64,000 nucleotides of DNA from CAWCAW01 sp963714125 (GTDB taxonomy: Bacteria > Actinomycetota > Acidimicrobiia > Acidimicrobiales > UBA8190), in assembly GCA_963714125.1 (NCBI GenBank), contig OY970234.1, positions 992,001 to 1,056,000 of the forward strand, given 5' to 3'. Under the pieces are notes generated by a model that made no database searches, had not been told where the DNA came from, and worked only from the letters and a program-made list of their open reading frames with translations. Both the position numbers and the translations under genes were made by a program. Positions 51,244 through 59,266 of this stretch are shown here, in pieces (the first letter of the stretch is position 1; each line of letters opens with the position of its first letter).

Positions 51244-51849
51244 CTACGGGGTGATTCCCTTTGGCACCCGCTGCGCCAGCGTCGGCTCAAGCATGATGGC
51301 CTTCTCCAGATCGGCGTGACCTTGCGTTGACTGGTTCTGGGCGATGAGCAGCAGGCCCAGGTTGAAGTTCGTGTCGGCGTCATTGGCGTCCAGGGCCAGA
51401 ATCTTGTTGTAGAGGGCGATGGCGCCGGCGGGATCAGTCGGCGTTTCGAGTATGGCCAGGTTGAAGATGGCCGGCTTGTAGGCGGGATTGGCCAGAATGG
51501 CCTTGTTGTACTCGTCGGCGGCCTGGGTCGGGTTGTCGAGCTGCGACTGGTACATCACTCCCAAGTCGTAATAGGCGTACGTGTCGGCAGGGTTGGCGGC
51601 GATGGCCGCGGTGAAGTCGTTGACCGCCGTTTGGGTTTCGCCTTTGGATTCGGCCCCAAGGCCCTTGGTGACGAGGTTGTCAGCGGTTTTGGCCGGAGTT
51701 GTCGCCGCTGGCGTCGAAGAACATGCCGCGGCCAGCCCCACCACGAGAAAGAGTGGCATCAAGCTCAAGGCCGTGACGCGCCGCCGACGCGTGGTGGCTC
51801 CGAGCGACGTGCGATGCGTAGCGGCGGATTCTGTAGAAATCTGCGTCAT
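51244..51849 (-). CDS. TPR-repeat lipoprotein
   Basis: The 201-residue protein has a basic N-region (TTRRRRVTAL), a hydrophobic helix and a lipobox ending LAAAC (Cys43), so it is predicted to be lipid-anchored on the outer side of the membrane. Residues about 60-195 hold tetratricopeptide repeats (DTYAYYDLGVMYQ, YKPAIFNLAIL, ADTNFNLGLLLI). The C-terminal part closely matches the C-terminal TPR tail of the membrane glycosyltransferase at 52199-54304 (DANxxFNLGLLLI ... VPxGIT). ATG 51849 has AGGATAGGGAG immediately upstream. It may dock partners of the glycosylation machinery; that is inferred from the shared module. Confidence 0.85.
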   Translation of the reverse strand: MTQISTESAATHRTSLGATTRRRRVTALSLMPLFLVVGLAAACSSTPAATTPAKTADNLVTKGLGAESKGETQTAVNDFTAAIAANPADTYAYYDLGVMYQSQLDNPTQAADEYNKAILANPAYKPAIFNLAILETPTDPAGAIALYNKILALDANDADTNFNLGLLLIAQNQSTQGHADLEKAIMLEPTLAQRVPKGITP

Positions 51850-52198
51850 CTCCCTATCCTCTGATCGAGACCCTGATCACCAGCATGCTTGTCGAGCCGA
51901 GAGTGGCCACACGTTAGTGCCGGCCCTCTCGTCAGCCGACGATCCCAGTCTTTTCGGCACATCGGCCCGCTCCCTTGAACCCGATTCCGCTCCAGGTGCG
52001 TAATCCTTTGGATTCTCGCCACTGGGAGTGAACATCAGTGCGGTCCGCCATCACGTTCGGCGATACACACAGTGTGGCCAACTTCGAATTCGAGTCGTGC
52101 GTTTCGCATCTGGTGGTCGTGGTTCGCCGCGATCTCACCGTCGAGCCCAGCTCGGCGCGTAAACTTCCCGGCACATTGAGGAAGACCTTCACGCTCGG
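51850..52198. other. Divergent intergenic region
   Basis: This 349-bp gap lies between the TPR lipoprotein (-) and the GT-C glycosyltransferase gene (+). It is presumably a bidirectional promoter region. No gene, clear repeat or convincing promoter boxes were seen. Confidence 0.5.
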
Positions 52199-54304
52199 GT
52201 GAAGCACGACTCTGTGAGCGAAGACGACGAGAACCACGCAGAGCCGTTGGACGCCGGTCGTCGATTGGCGCCAGTGGCTTTCGTTGGCAGCATTCCGGCA
52301 TCGACCTGGGTGCCTCTGTGTTCCGGCCTCCTGGCGCTGGGAATCTGCTGCTATCAGCTTTCGCTTCCCTTCGTGCTGCTGGGTATCCATGGCTATAGCG
52401 GTAGTGGGTATGACGACGGCGTCTATCTAGGGGCGGCCACCCGGCTTGTCCACGGTGTGCTTCCGTACCGGGACTTTGACTTCGTCCAGCCGCCTGGGAT
52501 CACCCTGGTCATGGCTCCCGTGGCCCTGGTGGGACGTCTGATGGGGACTCGAGACGCCATGGGTGTGGCCCGTTGCGTCACGGCGGTCGTGGTTGGGTGC
52601 AACGCGGCTCTGGCCGCCCTCGTGATGCGTCGGCGCGGTGTGACCGCCATGGTGGTGGCCGGGGTATCGCTGGCCGCGTTTCCTCTGGCCGTGGCTGCTG
52701 ATCACACCCTGCTGCTCGAACCCTATGTGGTGTTCTTGAGCCTCCTCGGTGTCGTCGCTCTCTTCCGCGATGGTGAGTTGGCCAGCTCGCGACGCGTCCT
52801 TTGGGCCGGGGTGGCGTTCGGGTTCGCGGGGTCGATCAAGCTGTGGGCGGTTCTCCCTGCGGCCGCGGCCCTTGTGTGTTGTGTCCCGGCCTGGAGACGA
52901 GGAGTCCGCCCTCTGATCATCGGGCTGGTGCTCGGATTCGCAGTCGCGTGCGCGCCGTTTGCGGCCTTTGCGCCGCGGGCCTTCGTCCATGACGTGATTA
53001 CCTCGCAAATAAGTCGAGGTACGTCCGGCCGAGGCGCACTGTCGCTCGCCCAGCGAATGCTTGAAATAACAGGTCTGAGTGGCATCCCCAGGATCACCGC
53101 CACCACCGCCTTGGCTGTCGGTCTCGGCATTGGACTCGGTGTGCTCGCCGTGGTTGTTTACGGGGCCCGCTGGCGCCGCGTCTCCCGCCTCGAGTGGTTC
53201 GCACTCCTCGCCGTCGTCACCGCCATCCTCGGCACGTTCTCCTCACCCGAGTTTTATGACCACTACGCATACTTCCCGGCTGCGTTCTTGGCGCTTCTCC
53301 TGGCCGTATGCGCGGGACAGCTCGTGGGTTGGGCCAGGAACCTGGCCGGGCACCTTGACAGTCATAGAGTCCGAATCGCGGCCACCGTGGCGTCTGTCGT
53401 GGTGGTTGTTGCCTTCGCGGCCACCCTGGTATTCGTCGTCGGGCAAGACACCAGTTACGCCTCGTCCTACCTGAGCTCAGCGAGCGACCCGGCCGCGCAG
53501 GTCGACGCCCAGATACCCCCAGGCGCCTGTGTGGTTTACGACTACGTGATCTTCGGCCTTAACGCCAACCGTTTCAATCCCACGGCCCCAGGATGCCCCG
53601 CCATCGTGGACCCGTTTGGCATGTGGCTGAGCCGCGACAACGGCGTCCCTCCGCCGGCCACGCCCCCGATTCCACCCAAGTTTGTGACCGCATGGCACTC
53701 GTGGTTCGCCCGAGCTGATTATGTCGTGCAGTCCATCCCCTACAGCAACTACATCCCCTGGACTCCCGCTCTGGGGTCGTACTTCAACGAGAACTTTGTC
53801 TTGGTGTCCTCCCAACCTCGCACGTTCGTCTACAACCATTTCGATCGAACCCCGACCGGTGCAGCCAACGCCGCGCTCCAACAAGGGATTGCGGCGTTTC
53901 GCCAGGGGCGGCCCAACGTGGCCAGAACTGAGTTCGAATCCGTGATCAGGATCGACCCCGCCGACACCGACGGCTACTTCGACCTCGGGGTGGTGGACCA
54001 GCGACAAGGTCTGGACCCCGCCGCAACGGCCGCCTACTCGCGGGCGTTCTTTCTCGACCCGAGGTCATCGGCGGCCCTTTTCAACCTGGCCGTGATGGAC
54101 GCTCCATCGTCGCCCCCAGAGGCCATCAATCTCTACCGCAAGATCTTGATCATCAAGCCGCACGACGCCAACACCGAGTTCAATCTTGGCCTGTTGTTGA
54201 TAGGTAACGGCCAAAAGGCGCAAGGCGATCGTCTCCTCACCCTGGCCATCCACAGCAATCCCGCCTTGGCCGCCCACGTGCCGGCGGGAATCACCATTCC
54301 CTAG
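52199..54304 (+). CDS. GT-C type membrane glycosyltransferase with TPR tail
   Basis: The 701-residue protein has about ten membrane helices in its first 440 residues. The first periplasmic loop has the acidic GYDDGVYLGAATRLVHGVLPYRDF, which matches the Asp-containing loop of GT-C lipid-sugar-dependent transferases (PMT/ArnT-like). FYDHYAYFPAAFLALL and a non-membrane domain (about 440-570) follow, then a TPR tail of about 125 residues (GYFDLGVVDQRQG ... NTEFNLGLLLI). GT-C enzymes move sugars from polyprenyl phosphate to proteins or lipids on the outer face of the membrane. The N-terminal halves of this gene and 56741-58477 are paralogous; only this one carries the TPR tail. The GTG start at 52199 lacks a clear ribosome site. 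Confidence 0.82.
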   Translation: MKHDSVSEDDENHAEPLDAGRRLAPVAFVGSIPASTWVPLCSGLLALGICCYQLSLPFVLLGIHGYSGSGYDDGVYLGAATRLVHGVLPYRDFDFVQPPGITLVMAPVALVGRLMGTRDAMGVARCVTAVVVGCNAALAALVMRRRGVTAMVVAGVSLAAFPLAVAADHTLLLEPYVVFLSLLGVVALFRDGELASSRRVLWAGVAFGFAGSIKLWAVLPAAAALVCCVPAWRRGVRPLIIGLVLGFAVACAPFAAFAPRAFVHDVITSQISRGTSGRGALSLAQRMLEITGLSGIPRITATTALAVGLGIGLGVLAVVVYGARWRRVSRLEWFALLAVVTAILGTFSSPEFYDHYAYFPAAFLALLLAVCAGQLVGWARNLAGHLDSHRVRIAATVASVVVVVAFAATLVFVVGQDTSYASSYLSSASDPAAQVDAQIPPGACVVYDYVIFGLNANRFNPTAPGCPAIVDPFGMWLSRDNGVPPPATPPIPPKFVTAWHSWFARADYVVQSIPYSNYIPWTPALGSYFNENFVLVSSQPRTFVYNHFDRTPTGAANAALQQGIAAFRQGRPNVARTEFESVIRIDPADTDGYFDLGVVDQRQGLDPAATAAYSRAFFLDPRSSAALFNLAVMDAPSSPPEAINLYRKILIIKPHDANTEFNLGLLLIGNGQKAQGDRLLTLAIHSNPALAAHVPAGITIP

Positions 54305-54321
54305 ACGCTCGTTGTGCTCCA

Positions 54322-55479
54322 ATGGTCGCCGTGCCCAAGGCCATGAAGACGAGTGATGACGCCAGTCACGGCTCGGCGGTCAAGTGGTCCTTGGCCATGA
54401 TCGTCAGGGACGAAGAGAACCTCATCGCCAACGTGCTTGATGATGCGGCCACCATCTGCGACGAGCTCATCGTCGTTGACACGGGATCCACGGACAAAAC
54501 CAAGGCACTGGCCGCCGAACACGGCGCCAAGGTGTTCGATTTCGAATGGATCGATGATTTCTCGGCGGCCCGGAACTTCTCGTTCGACCAATGCACGGGT
54601 GACTGGATCTTGTGGTTGGACGCCGATGATCGGATTCCCCCACGCGCCCAGGAGGGGTTCCTCCGCCTCAAAGCGGACCTGGTCCATCAGTCTGAAGTGC
54701 TCGGCGTCATGATCCCGTACCATCGACAATTCGCGGGGTCTGATCCGAGCGTGTGCACATTCAGCTTCGACCGCGAGCGCGTCGTGCGCCGGGCCGCCGG
54801 ACTGCGGTGGGTGGGCCCCGTGCATGAGTTCATCGGAGTCCCTGGCAATCTGATCCGATGGCCCGAGGCCTTTGTGGAACACCGCGCTCCTCCCGAGAGC
54901 TGGGACCGCAAGGTTGACCGAAATCTGACGATTCTCCAGCGTGCCGTGGAGGAGGGCGATCGGTCACCGCGCACCCTCTTCTATCTCGGCAACGAGTTTG
55001 CCGACCACCGGCGCTGGGAGGAAGGCATGGCGGCCTACCAGGAGTACCTGGGTGTGGCCGAGGTCGTCGTATGGGAGCGGTACTCGGCGCTGCTTGGAAT
55101 GGCCCAGTGCGCCGAAGCCCTCGAGCTCAACCAGGAGAAGTACGACTCGCTCTTGGCTGCTGTCAAGCTTGACCCGACCCGGGCCGAGGCTTTCATGCGG
55201 CTCGGGCTGCACCACTACCACCGCCGCGAATGGCGCTACGCCGTGCCGTACTTCACCGCCGCCACTGGCCTCACGCGCCCCGCCGAGGGCTTCATCGATG
55301 ACACCGCCTATACGTGGGGCCCCTGGGATCACCTATCCATTTGTCACAGCGAACTGGGCATGTACGAGGAGGCGCTGGCCGAGACGGTATCGGCCCTGCG
55401 CACGTCCCAGGATCGAAAGCGCCTTTTCGCCAATATGGAGTTCTACCTGGACCAGCTGGGCAGGCGCAGCCCCAATTAG
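54322..55479 (+). CDS. GT2 glycosyltransferase with C-terminal TPR region
   Basis: The product is 385 residues. The N-terminal GT2 domain (about 22-215) has AMIVRDEENLI, ELIVVDTGSTDKT and the metal/nucleotide-sugar DAD (100-102, in LWLDADDR). The wording is close to WaaE- and SunS-like transferases, some of which act on peptides. Residues about 215-375 form TPR-like helices (TLFYLGNEFADHRRW, AEAFMRLGLHHYHRR). It starts 17 bp after the GT-C gene and is followed by a second GT2-TPR gene, so it is probably part of one operon. A TPR-fused GT2 fits a protein acceptor, but the sugar and acceptor are unknown. Confidence 0.87.
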   Translation: MVAVPKAMKTSDDASHGSAVKWSLAMIVRDEENLIANVLDDAATICDELIVVDTGSTDKTKALAAEHGAKVFDFEWIDDFSAARNFSFDQCTGDWILWLDADDRIPPRAQEGFLRLKADLVHQSEVLGVMIPYHRQFAGSDPSVCTFSFDRERVVRRAAGLRWVGPVHEFIGVPGNLIRWPEAFVEHRAPPESWDRKVDRNLTILQRAVEEGDRSPRTLFYLGNEFADHRRWEEGMAAYQEYLGVAEVVVWERYSALLGMAQCAEALELNQEKYDSLLAAVKLDPTRAEAFMRLGLHHYHRREWRYAVPYFTAATGLTRPAEGFIDDTAYTWGPWDHLSICHSELGMYEEALAETVSALRTSQDRKRLFANMEFYLDQLGRRSPN

Positions 55480-55575
55480 GGGTGATTCAGGCTTCCCGCC
55501 GTCCACGTCCCGGCTTCATTTTCGACTCCCCAGGGCCGATACAGCAAAGGATATGAACACATCTCATCGGAGTTC

Positions 55576-56685
55576 GTGGTGACCGACAGCGATGGCCCGA
55601 CGATCTGTCTCGCCATGATCGTCAAGAACGAGTCGGCGGTGATCGAACGCTGCCTGAGGTCCGCCATCGCCCATATCGACTCTTGGGTGATCATCGACAC
55701 GGGATCTGACGACGACACGTGCGACCGGATCCAGGCCATCCTCGGTGACCTTCCTGGTCGACTCGAGCACCGGCCCTTCGTGGACTTCGGCCACAACCGC
55801 ACTGAGCTCATGGACCTGGCCTACGAGCAGCACGCCACCTGGCTCTTGCTTCTCGACGCCGACATGACCGTCGAGGTAGACGGGGACCTCCATGAGCTCG
55901 TCCTGCCTTTTGCTCGCCGCGACATTCTGTTGACCACCGTGCTCGGTGGGGACCCCGACATCGGTGGCGGGACGGAACCTTTCTCCATGCCGTATGTGGT
56001 GCGTGGCGACCGGCACTGGCGCTTCGAAGGTGTGGCCAACGAGTTCCTGACCAGTTCGGGACGCCCCCGCCAGGTGCAACTGCCCGGCGTCCGACTGCAC
56101 AACCACGTCGACGAAGGTACGCGTGGGGACAAGTACGAGCGCGACCGAGCCCTTTTGGAAGCGGAGCACGAGCGTCATCCCGACGACCCTCGCACGCTGT
56201 TCTACCTGGCACAGGCGTATCGACACCTAGGGCGCCACGACATCGCCATTGTGCATTACAACCGTCGAGCCCAGATGAACACAGGGTGGGACGAAGAAAC
56301 CTATTTCGCTCAGTATCAGGTGGGATTGCTGCAACTCGAGTCGAATTTTCCGCACGCGTCGACGGCCCTGTTGCGGGCTTGGTCCATGCGCCCCACCCGA
56401 GCGGAGCCGCTCTACTATCTCGCCTTCGGATGGCGAAATCGAGAAGCGTGGTCGGCGGCCTATCTTTTCGCCAGCCGTGGCGTCCACATCCCGGAGCCCG
56501 ACGACATCTTGTACGTCGATTCCTCCCTTTATCGCTGGGGATTGCGCTTCGAGCGTTCGGTCGCGGCCTGGTACGTCGGAGAACATGACCAATCTCGCCA
56601 GGACACCAAAGAGCTGCTGGCCGACCCCGAGTTACCTGATCTGTGGCGTGAGTACGCCGAAGGGAACCTTCGCCTGACGAGCTGA
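55576..56685 (+). CDS. Second GT2 glycosyltransferase with TPR region
   Basis: The 369-residue protein is a paralogue of the preceding gene. It shows CLAMIVKNESAVIERCL, WVIIDTGSDDDT and DAD at 94-96 (LLLLDADMTVE), then GVANEFL, and TPR-like helices from about residue 185 (TLFYLAQAYRHLGRHD, AEPLYYLAFGWRNRE). GTG 55576 or 55579 starts the frame. The gap from the upstream GT2 gene is 96 bp and the next GT-C gene begins about 55 bp later, so the four genes look like one transcription unit. Probably a soluble or membrane-associated transferase. Confidence 0.87.
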   Translation: MVTDSDGPTICLAMIVKNESAVIERCLRSAIAHIDSWVIIDTGSDDDTCDRIQAILGDLPGRLEHRPFVDFGHNRTELMDLAYEQHATWLLLLDADMTVEVDGDLHELVLPFARRDILLTTVLGGDPDIGGGTEPFSMPYVVRGDRHWRFEGVANEFLTSSGRPRQVQLPGVRLHNHVDEGTRGDKYERDRALLEAEHERHPDDPRTLFYLAQAYRHLGRHDIAIVHYNRRAQMNTGWDEETYFAQYQVGLLQLESNFPHASTALLRAWSMRPTRAEPLYYLAFGWRNREAWSAAYLFASRGVHIPEPDDILYVDSSLYRWGLRFERSVAAWYVGEHDQSRQDTKELLADPELPDLWREYAEGNLRLTS

Positions 56686-56740
56686 TCTGTTCAGCGCTCC
56701 GCCCTTGAAACGCCACGCAGAGTTGGCATCGACGTCTGTT

Positions 56741-58477
56741 ATGACAGCACTCACGACAGAGCAGCCAGGGACAACACTCGGGGGGCCTCAGCCCTCTCCC
56801 TCGAACGCCATCGTCCGAGTTGTCACGCGCGCCAACGCATCGGCAACCCCCACGGCCCTGGCGGTACTGGCCGGGATGGTGAGCCTCGGCATCAGTTGCT
56901 ACCAGCTCAGCCTTCCTCACGTCCTCTCGGGGGTACTGGGTTGGAACGAAGGCTACGACGAGGGGGCGTACTTCGGTGCCGCCACCCGATTCGTGCACGG
57001 CGTTCTTCCCTATCGAGATTTCGTTCTGGTCCATCCTCCCGGGATCGTCCTTTTGATGTCGCCCATTGCCTTGCTGGGCCGGCTGATCGGGACGGACACC
57101 TCGCTAGAGATGGCCAGGTGCGTTACGGCGGTCGTCGTCGCGTTCAACGCGGTACTCGTCGGACTCATTGTCCGACCCGTGGGCAGGGTGGCGGCCGGCA
57201 TCGCCGCCTTTTCACTGGCGCTGTGGCCGTTGGCGCAGACGGTGGACCACTCCGTTGTGCTCGAGCCCTATCTGGTCTGTTTTTGTCTGCTCGGCACGCT
57301 CTTGGTTTTTGCGCACGGCGGGTTCGCCTCGTGGTGGCGCGTGTTGTGGGGTGGCACGGCCTTCGGTTTCGCCATTGCCGTAAAGGTGTGGGGGATCCTC
57401 CCCGTGCTGGCGGTCCTTCTCATTTTTCTTCCGGCGTGGCGGCGCAAGGGAGCGCCCCTCGCCCTTGGCATCGCCGTAGGAGCCGTAATCCCGTGCCTGG
57501 CATTCTTCGTGGCCGCTCCCCATGCGTTTGTGCATGACGTGATTACCGATCAGCTCGCCCGCAGTCAGGATCTGTCCGCCGCTATTCCCTTAAGCCATCG
57601 GCTGCTCATCATCAGTGGGTTGGGACGGCTGACAATTGTCGGCCCGTCGACGGGGCTCGCCGTGGTTGCTTTCGGAGCGTTGGGCCTCGCTGTGCTGGTG
57701 GCTTATATCCTCGGCTGGCGGCGGCACCTTTTGGTGGAGTGGTTTGTTCTGGTGGCCTCGGTGGTTGTCTTCGTCGGAATGTTCCAGTACTCCGCCTTCT
57801 ACGACCATTACGCCTATTTCCCGGCCGCCTTCCTCGCCATGTTGCTCGGCATCACATTGAGCCGCCTCTGGTGGGCTGTAGTGGGGGCGCTGAGGAAGGT
57901 GCGCGCCGGGCGCGTCCCTCGCCGGTCGACGAGGGGGGTCGGTGGACTGATCGCCGTCGCCTTCGTGGGGCTCAGTGTGGTCGTATTCCTTGTCGTCGAG
58001 GAATCGGCGTACGCGCAGTCCTATCTGACGGTGGCGACGGACCCTGGCGCGGCGTTGGCCGCCGTGATTCCGCCCGGAGCGTGTGTCATTTCCGATTTCC
58101 CGACCAACTTGCTGGCGGCGAACCGTTTCGACCCATCGAGGCCCGGATGCCCGGCGGTCGTCGACCCCTATGGGATGTATTTGGCCGAAGACGGCGGCAC
58201 CACCCCGCATTCCAACCCGCCGTACTCGGTCGCTTTCGAGGAAGGGTGGCTGACCGATCTACAGGAAGCCGACTACGTCGAGCTGCAGATCCCCTTTTCG
58301 GACTATTTCCCATGGACAGCTGTCACCGTCCAATGGTTCAAGCAGAACTACCGGCTGGTGGCCCATTTCTCATACCCATACTCGCATGACTTCGGCGCCA
58401 TCGGATCGCTGATGGCGAGCGAGGGAGTCGGACCACAAATGACGTTGTACGTGTACCAGAATCTCCATGGCACGTAG
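56741..58477 (+). CDS. GT-C type membrane glycosyltransferase, no TPR tail
   Basis: The product is about 578 residues and a paralogue of the gene at 52199. Shared landmarks are CYQLSLPHVLSGVLG, the catalytic-loop type GYDEGAYFGAATRFVHGVLP, HPPGI, ARCVTAVVV and FYDHYAYFPAAFLAML, with about ten membrane helices. The final 140 residues are a non-membrane domain (GACVISDFPTNLLAANRF, PFSDYFPW). It lacks the TPR extension of its paralogue. I favour ATG 56741 over TTG 56705 (590 residues); neither has a strong ribosome site. It likely transfers a lipid-linked sugar outside the cytoplasm. Confidence 0.82.
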   Translation: MTALTTEQPGTTLGGPQPSPSNAIVRVVTRANASATPTALAVLAGMVSLGISCYQLSLPHVLSGVLGWNEGYDEGAYFGAATRFVHGVLPYRDFVLVHPPGIVLLMSPIALLGRLIGTDTSLEMARCVTAVVVAFNAVLVGLIVRPVGRVAAGIAAFSLALWPLAQTVDHSVVLEPYLVCFCLLGTLLVFAHGGFASWWRVLWGGTAFGFAIAVKVWGILPVLAVLLIFLPAWRRKGAPLALGIAVGAVIPCLAFFVAAPHAFVHDVITDQLARSQDLSAAIPLSHRLLIISGLGRLTIVGPSTGLAVVAFGALGLAVLVAYILGWRRHLLVEWFVLVASVVVFVGMFQYSAFYDHYAYFPAAFLAMLLGITLSRLWWAVVGALRKVRAGRVPRRSTRGVGGLIAVAFVGLSVVVFLVVEESAYAQSYLTVATDPGAALAAVIPPGACVISDFPTNLLAANRFDPSRPGCPAVVDPYGMYLAEDGGTTPHSNPPYSVAFEEGWLTDLQEADYVELQIPFSDYFPWTAVTVQWFKQNYRLVAHFSYPYSHDFGAIGSLMASEGVGPQMTLYVYQNLHGT

Positions 58478-58585
58478 TCATGGACTGATACGCCGAGCGC
58501 CCTACCGTGATGAACGGCAGGGCACTCGGACGTGTTACTGAGCCGCGCCGGTCGTCGTCGATCAGCCCGCCAAGTGTTGTGTGTC

Positions 58586-59029
58586 TCAGAATGCGTGGTT
58601 CACCAAGGTGGTGACATAGCCGGGCAAGGCTGCCTCGATCTTGGTCGCCCGAGCAGAACTGAGATGACCATTCGTCACCGCTTGGTTGATCTTGGCGTCG
58701 GCGGTGCTCACCAATGCGGCAGTGACGGTCTGTGCGCTCACACCGTGCTCTCCGGCGACATCGGCAATCGACTTACCGGATTGCAATTCGGTGACCAGGT
58801 CCTGTGGTGTCACGCCGGTCGACTTGGCACTGAGGCTTACGACCGCCTGACGGATGGCGTGACGATGGGCTCGCATCCATGTTGCCGCGGGGCCGTCGAT
58901 GCCTCGTAGTGGGATATTGACGGTGGCAGGCGCAGTAGAGGCGTATGCCGAACCGTCCAAGCCCACGGTTGTGGCGCCAGCCAGAAGAGCACCGCTTATG
59001 ACGATGGGGGCAATAAAGCGCTTTCGCAT
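58586..59029 (-). CDS. Small secreted helical protein
   Basis: The 147-residue protein has a signal peptide (MRKRFIAPIVISGALLAG, cleaved near SAYA/STAP). Its helical body includes GVTPQDLVTELQSGKSIAD and a following AGEHGVSAQTVTAALV. This LxxGKSIADVA pattern is common in small exported actinobacterial and Firmicutes proteins of unknown role. An AAAGGAAAA ribosome site lies 5 bases before ATG 59029. It is convergent with the GT-C gene and downstream of the DUF5666-type gene on the same strand. Confidence 0.8.
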   Translation of the reverse strand: MRKRFIAPIVISGALLAGATTVGLDGSAYASTAPATVNIPLRGIDGPAATWMRAHRHAIRQAVVSLSAKSTGVTPQDLVTELQSGKSIADVAGEHGVSAQTVTAALVSTADAKINQAVTNGHLSSARATKIEAALPGYVTTLVNHAF

Positions 59030-59170
59030 GCGATTTTCCTTTCAATAGTGAACACTTGGAAGAGTCGCATGCACGTCTGAAAGGACAAGGGCGCAGAGGT
59101 TAGGGGTGTGTTAGGTGCGCATCGCCATGCTCAGCGCATTCCCAGATGGTTGGTGCCGTAGACACGAAAC

Positions 59171-59214
59171 GAGCTTGGTGTCGTCCCACCGTCAAGTGCG
59201 ACGACACCAAGCTC
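59171..59214 (-). terminator. Strong 15-bp hairpin, likely terminator of DUF5666-type gene
   Basis: GAGCTTGGTGTCGTC (59171-59185) and GACGACACCAAGCTC (59200-59214) form a perfect 15-bp stem with a 14-base loop. It is 53 bp beyond the - strand stop at 59267. On the - strand the stem is followed by GTTTCG, a poor T tract. It could be a terminator or an RNA-processing or stabilising element. Confidence 0.6.
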
Positions 59215-59229
59215 ACGCGTCCGCTTCAC

Positions 59230-59257
59230 CATTCGATGACCGTGTGGTCATCGAATG
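59230..59257 (-). terminator. Second perfect hairpin just after the DUF5666-type gene
   Basis: CATTCGATGACC (59230-59241) and GGTCATCGAATG (59246-59257) form a perfect 12-bp stem with a GTGT loop, beginning 10 bp after the stop codon at 59267. There is no T tract. With the stem at 59171-59214 it makes a tandem hairpin 3' end. Confidence 0.6.
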
Positions 59258-59266
59258 TGGTGTCGA

